64,000 nucleotides of DNA, taken from Tricholoma matsutake (taxonomy: Eukaryota; Basidiomycota; Agaricomycetes; Agaricales; Tricholomataceae). The stretch spans positions 1 to 64,000 of the forward strand of contig AP026548.1 in the NCBI GenBank assembly GCA_026075535.2, written 5' to 3'. Under the pieces are notes generated by a model. The model was given only the letters and a program-made list of their open reading frames with translations, was not told the origin of the DNA and searched no databases. The position numbers were made by a program, and so were the translations under genes. Below, in pieces: positions 56,983 through 64,000 of the stretch (position 1 is its first letter; every line of letters begins with the position of its first letter).

Positions 56983-58663
56983 ATTAGGTTCCATTGATCC
57001 CTCTTACAATGATTCAACATGAACGTTCACTGGCAATTATCAATGGGCCCTATCTCTACAGACCAGGAAATTAGTACGAATAGTAGAAGCAAATTTCTGG
57101 ATGCAGATCATTGGTAAAGTTACTCTTTTACTATCTAATTCCCATTGGCAGGCTGTTTCAAGTCGGCACCATTACTATTTTTTGTGCAGAGGTCCATGTA
57201 CCTTGCCATCATCAGTCCTCAGGTGCTGGGAATCCCATCATCGCTGCACTCTAGCGTCTCTACCAACTAGACTCTGGATCCATCTCAATTGGAACAAACA
57301 ATATTGCCTTCATGAATGTCATGCACCTATGCCACCACATTTCTGTTGACAGCCTGAACCCGAATCTCTCTGATAGGGCCATCGCTGAGAGCATTTGGTA
57401 CAGCAATGAGAGCATGTCTAAGAAGTCGATATTGGGAAGGGTGCAAAGGCTGCAAATGTGATGCTATTGCCACAGGGATTACAATGCTATGCTTGGCGAG
57501 AACACATCCCTCCATTTCCAGTGGGCAGGCACAGAGGCTTGAAGATTGCTCGTGTGCTTGCTAGGCTGGTGAAGGTTCTCATTCTGGAAGAATGCACAAT
57601 TTATATTGAGCCTGGCAAGGATGAATGAGGATGTGTGATAGGATTGTGTTGGTTAGAGGGGGTGACGAGGGAGAAGGTTGACGTATGGTCAGGTTATGAG
57701 GACTTGGTGTTGGTGGAGGTGAGTTATTTTGGAGAGCATTGTGTTGGGGGTGGAAGGGGCTACAGAGATGGTCGAGGATATGTGTAGGGCAGCATGAGCT
57801 CGTGAGGGACCTGTCAGATGGATATGAGATTATATTTGAAGGAGGTACAGCAGGTATTGTGTTGAGTGGTGGGTAGAAGCAGCAGGCAAGGTTGAGGAAG
57901 TTGAGTGTTCTCATCCTTGGTTAGTTTGCTCTGCTTACATTCTCTTTTTCTGGTTAGACAAAGGTACATCTGCCCTGGTCCCAACTTCTCACATCCTATT
58001 TTTCAAATCTCTCAACTTTCAAGTACTGGTGAGACTGCAATCATTCTCATCTGTGATTTTTCACAGATTGAATGCAGGGACTTGGTATACATGCTCAAGG
58101 ATAGATGGTCATCGAACAGGAGTTTTGGTACAATTTGAAGGCTGAACCTGAATACAGACATGATGGGGAGTGTGTTGGTGAATTCAGAGAGATGTTGAAA
58201 GTACAACACAGGGCCGAGGGTTTCCTCACCACCTTCTTGATGAAGGGGCATGGTCATAATGAGATGACAAACATGAGTGATTGCATTGATGGTGACAATG
58301 AGTTGCTGAGATAACGAGCTTGATGTGCTCATGCTGGTACAATATCCCATCTCTCCATCCTCACCCATCACCAAATCCCAATATGGCTTGGCTTGAAAAC
58401 GAACCTTGTCATCTGTTCGCTCATCCATTCAAGTTCTTTCATTGAATGAGCATGCAGTCAAGGTGTTGTACATTGAACATAGATGCCTCACTTTTGATCA
58501 TCCAATCTACAAAATGTTTTCATTCCTTTTCTACTGCTTATACTCTTTGTATACATGACTAAATGATTTTCATGAAACAGGCTGCTGAAATATTCATCTT
58601 CCTTCGCAACTGTCGATGCTGCCTTATCTATGCTTCAAGTAGTCACTGTCAACTTCTATGGTT
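56983..58663. other. No recognised gene
   Basis: Open frames on both strands (for example minus 57579-57914, Pro/Ser-rich) show no domains. GT-rich plus-strand stretch at 57600-57900. Confidence 0.4.
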
Positions 58664-58671
58664 CCTCTGAC

Positions 58672-58983
58672 TAGGGAACTGCATGGGTTTTACCCATGGG
58701 TTTCCCACACTTTTATTTCCTAATTTATTCACTGAGTTTTGCATGAAAACTCATAAAAAAATGATTTTCTGATAGCTATTCAATGGATGCTTGTGATACA
58801 AGGGACAAAATAATTTATTTTCGACCTTGTCACATGACAGATGTGACCCAAATATTGTTTTATGTGTTAGATCACACAGAGCCAACAAAAAGCTTCCAGA
58901 AAACCATTTTTTCATGATTTTTCATGCAAAACTCATTGAATAAATTAGGAAATAAAAGCGTGGGAAACCCATGCAGTTCCCTA
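58672..58983. mobile_element. hAT-type MITE, 312 bp, TSD CCTCTGAC
   Basis: It begins TAGGGAACTGCATGGGTTT and ends AAACCCATGCAGTTCCCTA. CCTCTGAC is exactly duplicated (58664-58671, 58984-58991). The arms match for about 85 bp, with a 13-bp extra copy of an ACCCATGGG motif in the left arm. Confidence 0.94.
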
Positions 58984-58991
58984 CCTCTGAC

Positions 58992-60420
58992 AAAATTGAT
59001 GGATTCTGCTCCCCGCTGAAGTCAACTCCCATGGCTGTGCAGTTGTATCCATCATTTACTTTTAGCGAGGTACAATATCTACTTCCTCATTCTTTCCTCA
59101 TCACCCATATACAAGATGCCCCAACTCAGATTTCCTGCTCATTTCCCAATACTGAACATATGCAAGCCATGCCATCTACCGATGGTTTCCATCAGTAGAA
59201 TGATTTTCCTAGTGATCAGCTGTGTTTCCCACTTGTGGATTCCTCAGTCTCTCCTCCCCCCAGTAAAGGTTGGAGATCTACTTTGTCATCGGCTTATGAC
59301 TTGTTTTTTGATTCAGTTCTGTGTGCATAGTTATAAAGTCTTATTTTGGTTTGTCAGCCTGCACCTACGACAATGACAGGGGGAGGTTCATCACGGTGTC
59401 ATTGTCAAATGCTCCCCGTGATTTCCTTTATAGATCATTTAGGATGAAGGGTGGTGAGTTTGACTGCTTTCTTACCCTTTATTGTCTTTCTTATGTGCGA
59501 CCATTCTAGCTAGACAGGCTTCAACATTGAATGAGCATGAAGTCGAGGTGTTATATGTCAAATAGAGATGCCTCACTTTCAATCTCCCATTCTACAATGT
59601 ACCAACACTATCTATCTTATCAATGTTATCATCAACAGCCCTGGACATTGCTCTCCACTATCCCCTTACCCTCCCCCCCCCTTCACCTCGTCCCTCCCTC
59701 CGATATCACCACTGGTGGTGCACTTCAATCAGAAAGATGCGGATTGTATTTATCTTTCACCAATTTGGGTAGGAAGAGTCCAGATATGAAGCATTTATAA
59801 ATTGACTTGTATGAAGATAAAGGAGTATCATCACACCATGCATGTGCACTAGTTGTTGAGAAGATGGAACAGCATAGACAACTGGAGTGGGAACGTGAAC
59901 ATGGAGGGCAACAGGAGCAGGGGAGAAGTGCCATGCCAAGCCTGGACACATGTCGTAATATTTTCCTCTCCACCTCCACCCACCCACAAACCATATTTGC
60001 GCTCTCCCCCCTGTGTCCTCCCCTCTCATACCATACTGCCACTACCGTGTCTTCTTCCCTGCAGGGCTAGCGATAGCATAGTCAATGAGGGTCATATCAT
60101 GGTGGTGCTGTCTCTGAGTGCTCTGCAAGTGAGAAGGGGAGGAGAGGCAGGTCAGGCAGGGGATTGGGAGATGGTCCCACAAGGAAGAGGGGCCACAGAG
60201 ACAATGGGAACTAGAATGCAGGGATCAGAGAAAAGAGGATTCCAAGTGAGGATGAGGTATTTATTGATGCAGGTTGTGAGTGAGGTATTGGATCCGTATT
60301 ATGGCTGCAAGAGACAACACTCCATGTATGCCATCGGTTTCTCAGTAGCAGTGAGAAATAACACGAACCTATCAAATTTAGATGTGAGACAAGAGGACCA
60401 TGCCCACATCTCCTGATTTG
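58992..60420 (+). other. Possible decayed multi-exon gene, unknown
   Basis: Plus-strand blocks look coding: VQLYPSFTFSEVQYLLPHSF (about 59035), an exon starting after TTTGTCAG (about 59358) with PAPTTMTGGG, then GLYLSFTNLGRKSPDMKHL (about 59740) followed in the same frame by YEDKGVSSHHACALVVEKME (59810). A last block, SMYAIGFSVAVRNNTNL, ends at a TGA at 60414. Stops separate them, and no family was recognised. Confidence 0.3.
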
Positions 60421-61450
60421 TAAATGCATCCTTTGCTGGGCCAGATCCACAAGCTATCCATGAAACCATTTGAGGCAAGCCTAACGATGTTCACCAGCTC
60501 AATATGATGAATTCCACATGGTTACAGATGCATTTAATACAAGTATTATGGCTGCTTCAAGACCATCGATTGACATGGTGTTTGTTTCCAATGGTGCCAA
60601 CAATGTTTTACAAATTACCATCCCCTGACATGGTATATGTCCACCTATTTCTGCTTCCATGACTTGATTAGACATGTCACGCCATGTATTTTGGGAAACA
60701 GCATGGTAATATTTCAGTGGGTATGGTACAGTTATAGGTACCAGTCAGTTACAGTTAAAGATTTCAAAAGTGGCAATAGGGCATATTGAAGAAGTAGCAT
60801 ATGATGAGAAGGAGAATTCATCGAACAAAAGGATAAGCAGGTGGAAGAGAAACAATAAAACAAAACCTTGAACCCAATAGGGGTCACAGCCTACTTGACA
60901 CAACTCTCAAACAAGAACCCAGAATGTCCTCCATCACATTCTCAAGCGCCCTGGAATTTGGTGTCTTGTCATAAGTTCTAAAAGCAAAACCAAGATTTGA
61001 GCTTAAACAGATCTGACAAACCTATTTCTACATCAATGAAATGGGTGTCGATATCCAGAGCTCTCTTCAGGGGCAATCAACAGTAGCATGGCACACATTT
61101 GAATGTCTCCCTAAAAGCTCCATCAGCACCATACAGCGACACAGACAACCCATCCTCACCTCATCCACAAAACCTTCTAGCCCCTCTCACAATGCCTCCC
61201 AAGTGAACCTCTTCTCATCTGCATGCAAGTTTGACAGTACCCAACACTGAGAGACCCGGATGCCACACATCTGTTCCAGATGTCATACAGGACAGCAGCA
61301 CCACTAGGGCAGATGGTGAAGTGGGCTTGATCTTCTGCCTAGTCAACCTGAAGGAAGAAGGTGGGGTCAAATCTTGTTGCTACATCAGGCAAATTGTTTT
61401 TGCATGGACTGATCTGAAGTTTACTCTGGTGAGTGGGATACATTACGTGA

Positions 61451-61732
61451 CAGAAGAAGGGAAAACAATGGACTGACATTCATTGTGAAGTTTGCCACTA
61501 CCACCCTGCAAGGTACGACCACTACTACTAGTACCACAATGCCAAACCCGTCGATGACTCCGAAGGGTCCACCCACGTCTTCCGTAGACTTAAACAGGTT
61601 GGCCTCCTCAACATTCCAGTGCTTGTGTGCGAGGAACCATTTTCGGAAGGGCAAGTCAAGCACGAGCTAGATTACTGGGAGGTAGTAGATGGCGTGGACT
61701 TTCTGGAATTTAAAAATCTCATTGTTAGCTAA
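61451..61732 (+). pseudogene. Hypothetical coding remnant
   Basis: One frame from about 61451 to TAA 61730 reads KKGKQWTDIHCEVCHYHPAR, crosses a single TAG (61529), then GLLNIPVLVCEEPFSEGQVK and YWEVVDGVDFLEFKNLIVS. A different frame just upstream (61231-61476) has VGLIFCLVNLKEEGGVKSCC. The two may be parts of one gene. No family recognised. Confidence 0.35.
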
Positions 61733-62701
61733 GGAAGGTGGAAAAATACATGACTAGCTGGACTGATAGACAAATAATTTGGGAGAAACACAGCTGACAT
61801 GCTCAGATCACTACAATGGCCATTCTACTGATTTTTTGAAACCATCTGTAGATGGCAAAGATTGCATATGTGTGGTGACTTGGCATTGAACAGGAAGTCT
61901 GAGTTTGGGTATTTGTAAATCTGAACGTTGGCATTTGAGTATGAGTGGCAAGGAAGGATAAGGAAATAGATATCATACCTTGCTGAGAGTAAGTAAAGGA
62001 TAACTGCAGAGTAACAAGTCAACATTGACAGAGAGCAACCCATTGTTTTGTCAGAAGGTCAAACAGCCACCGATTGATGGTATAGCTGGGGTAGTGTTGT
62101 GGGTTGCACATCATAACAGAAATTTATGGGTATGAGAGCAGAACTTTCTGTTTCATGAAAATCAGTTGACAGTGGAAGGATCAACAGTCCTCTACCAAAA
62201 TGAAAAGTGTTGAGATGATATGAATTGTGAAAAGAAATTGAACATACAATGACGTCAAGAGGAAGTGTAGTTATTGAAAACCTAGCAGGATATGAAACTG
62301 TCAGTACAGTCAGACATGAGGGGACTTGGTCCAACCCCATAGGGAGGAGCATCCCAAACCCATCCAAGCAGGAGCCCAAGAAAGTGTGGGAAAAAAATTG
62401 ATGCAATATATAAGTGACTCACCATCACAAAAATCAATGCAAGTCATGTCACAAGACTTCAATCTACAACCATTGTCAGTTTCTCCTTTTCATCTTGGGA
62501 CTGGGGAAGTATATCCATACTAATGGATGCCTAGAGAACTTGAATATACAAATGAATCAATGACAATATATACAGGATTTGAAAAGATGTAATCATTGAC
62601 TACAGAAGTACTTGTAGGCAACAAAAACCAAGAACATTTTCATTAGATACCTATGTAAATCATATGAATTCCATATAACTGGTTTGTGTGGGCCGTTGCT
62701 T
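61733..62701. other. No gene seen
   Basis: A/T-rich sequence; short open frames only. Probably the 3' flank of the minus-strand gene that follows. Confidence 0.4.
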
Positions 62702-64000
62702 TCAGCATGGCAGATCCGAGTTCTCTGTAGACCCAGAGTGTTTTACATAAATCGCACAAACTGTGATGTGTAACCGACATGTTCCAAACTCATGTATAAT
62801 ATCACTGATGTTGCCTTCATACTCCATCTGATGTCCAGTGGACATTCCATTGTGGTACCATACAGAACCTGATTCTGTGATGAAGCGTGAGGTGAAGTGA
62901 TCTTCCCTATGATACATGACCCCTCTTAGCTTGTAGGTCATATTTTGCCTGTTGACTGTTGCAATAACTATGCTCTCCAGCAATGAAGTCTGGTGCTGTG
63001 ACATGTCAAAAGCAATCATTGCAGGCGACTCTTCAAAAGCATATTGTCTTGTGAGATGTTCACCACAAACATGGCAGCATGATGCACATACAATGTAATG
63101 ATCGTCGACAAATGCCTGTATAGTAGAGCTTTCATGCAAGAGTATAATTTGACAAGAAGAGGTGAGTACATCAGCTCTATCAACTGGATGGTTATTTGGA
63201 CAGTGGCTCGATGATGACATGATAGGTCAATTTGTAGACAATAAATGATCCAATATACTTTGGATGCCTGTGTAGCGACCCCAAGGAAAGATAACAGGAT
63301 TTGCTCTCTGTAACTGATGCCATATGTAATCACGGACATCTTCAAGACTGTATGTGGTACCATGAGGTGGCATTTGTGAGAAGCTGACTGCAATCTGACC
63401 CAGATACTCATTATTAAGGTCCTCAAACTGGAGAGTTCACAAAGCCAGGTCATCTAGCCATATGTTGTACAGGACAGATATGATGGCATCATATGCACAA
63501 ATGTTATTACTCCACTGTGACCCTCTTGGACAGCTATAAAAAGAGAGATTAACAGAGGGAAGACTTGTCCCAGTCTGTTTTTTTGTCAAAGTCTCAGGTT
63601 TATTCATATCTAACTTTTCAGCACAGAGCTTTCTTTTCTTTTCAAGTTCAGGTGGGTCAGGCACTGAACCAGTTCCAGGTACAAAACAAGATACTACTGT
63701 CTTTTTCAAGTTACGATGTAAAGTGGGAACTGCTGGCTTGGAGGAGTCCATATTTTTCCAGTCAACCTCTGTCCCATTTGACAGATGAAAGGGATCATTT
63801 GTTTTCCAACGTATTGCTCGATGCACTTGTGAAGGTACATACTGTTCACCTCTGGTGAGGTGGAAGGCAGATATTAAGTCATTTCGATGGTCACCCACCA
63901 CAGATGATGATAGCCTTCCATTGTAATGCAATGTTGTTATGTCATCTAGCATCTCAATCTCCCTGAACTCCTGATGCAGTGCACCTGAAGCACCTCCAGT
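62702..64000 (-). pseudogene. UCH/USP-like cysteine peptidase-type protein, 5' end outside the window
   Basis: One minus-strand frame is open from the window edge to a stop at 62702, except for two TGA codons (63437-63439, in ..DLAL*TLQFEDLN, and 63227-63229, in ..STN*PIMSSSS). Both are plausible former CGA Arg codons. The segment SNNICAYDAIISVLYNIW resembles the catalytic-Cys box of papain-fold ubiquitin peptidases. About 230 residues later, YKLRGVMYHREDHFTSRFI with WYHNG resembles the His box. CASCCHVC between them could bind zinc. The N-terminal part is basic and Lys-rich (LEKKRKLCAEKLDM). The peptidase assignment rests on motif resemblance only. Such proteins are often carried by mobile elements in these fungi, but no element boundary was seen here. 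Confidence 0.55.

Noticed and set aside
14917..63439. TGA read as an amino acid (code change or readthrough)
   Set aside because: TGA ends the well preserved CRN-kinase gene at 32388, and the in-frame TGAs lie in decayed elements that also carry frameshifts.

Overview
This window is the left end of a chromosome from a basidiomycete fungus, most likely an Agaricomycete. It opens with 21 TTAGGG-type telomere repeats. Genes have many short introns with GT..AG borders. The recognisable families (Tnp2-type CACTA transposase with EDLD/GFMHN motifs, Helitron helicase, fungal HNH_2-type nuclease, Crinkler-like kinase, chromodomain Ty3/gypsy elements) are the set expected in such genomes. Species cannot be named from the sequence alone.

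Layout: 1-127 telomere; 258-850 a 61-bp subtelomeric tandem repeat; 3265-7897 a many-exon gene of unknown function, interrupted at 5618-7620 by a TIR element with hairpin arrays and two tRNA-like modules in mirror orientation; 9605-10397 a hAT-type MITE full of hairpins; 10524-15078 (minus) a large decayed gene carrying a second hAT MITE; 15155-17217 palindromic repeats, a CACTA-type MITE and a MITE nested in another element; 19617-26719 Ty3/gypsy element A; 27537-29495 a Mutator-like element with about 440-bp inverted repeats and a hairpin array; 30158-32390 a well preserved Crinkler-kinase gene with two CRN domains, followed by a CRN remnant; 32836-35353 a composite Tc1/mariner element; 35354-37300 CpG-rich hypothetical sequence; 37625-44112 an HNH nuclease gene whose intron holds a CACTA transposase joined to a Helitron fragment between 108-bp direct repeats; 44113-56982 Ty3/gypsy element C, hit in gag by the complete Ty3/gypsy element B (45767-51782) and in integrase by a solo LTR (55137-55834); 58672-58983 another hAT MITE; 62702-64000 (minus) a peptidase-like gene running off the window.

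Two sequence compartments are evident. About 29.5-37.3 kb is rich in CpG and contains the preserved CRN-kinase gene. Most of the rest is CpG-poor, and its reading frames are broken mainly by TGA codons at places where the protein family has arginine. This is the pattern expected from C-to-T change at methylated CGA codons. Target-site duplications let the order of several insertions be read directly: B and the solo LTR came after C; the CACTA MITE came after the Mutator-like element; and one hAT MITE landed inside an older TIR element.
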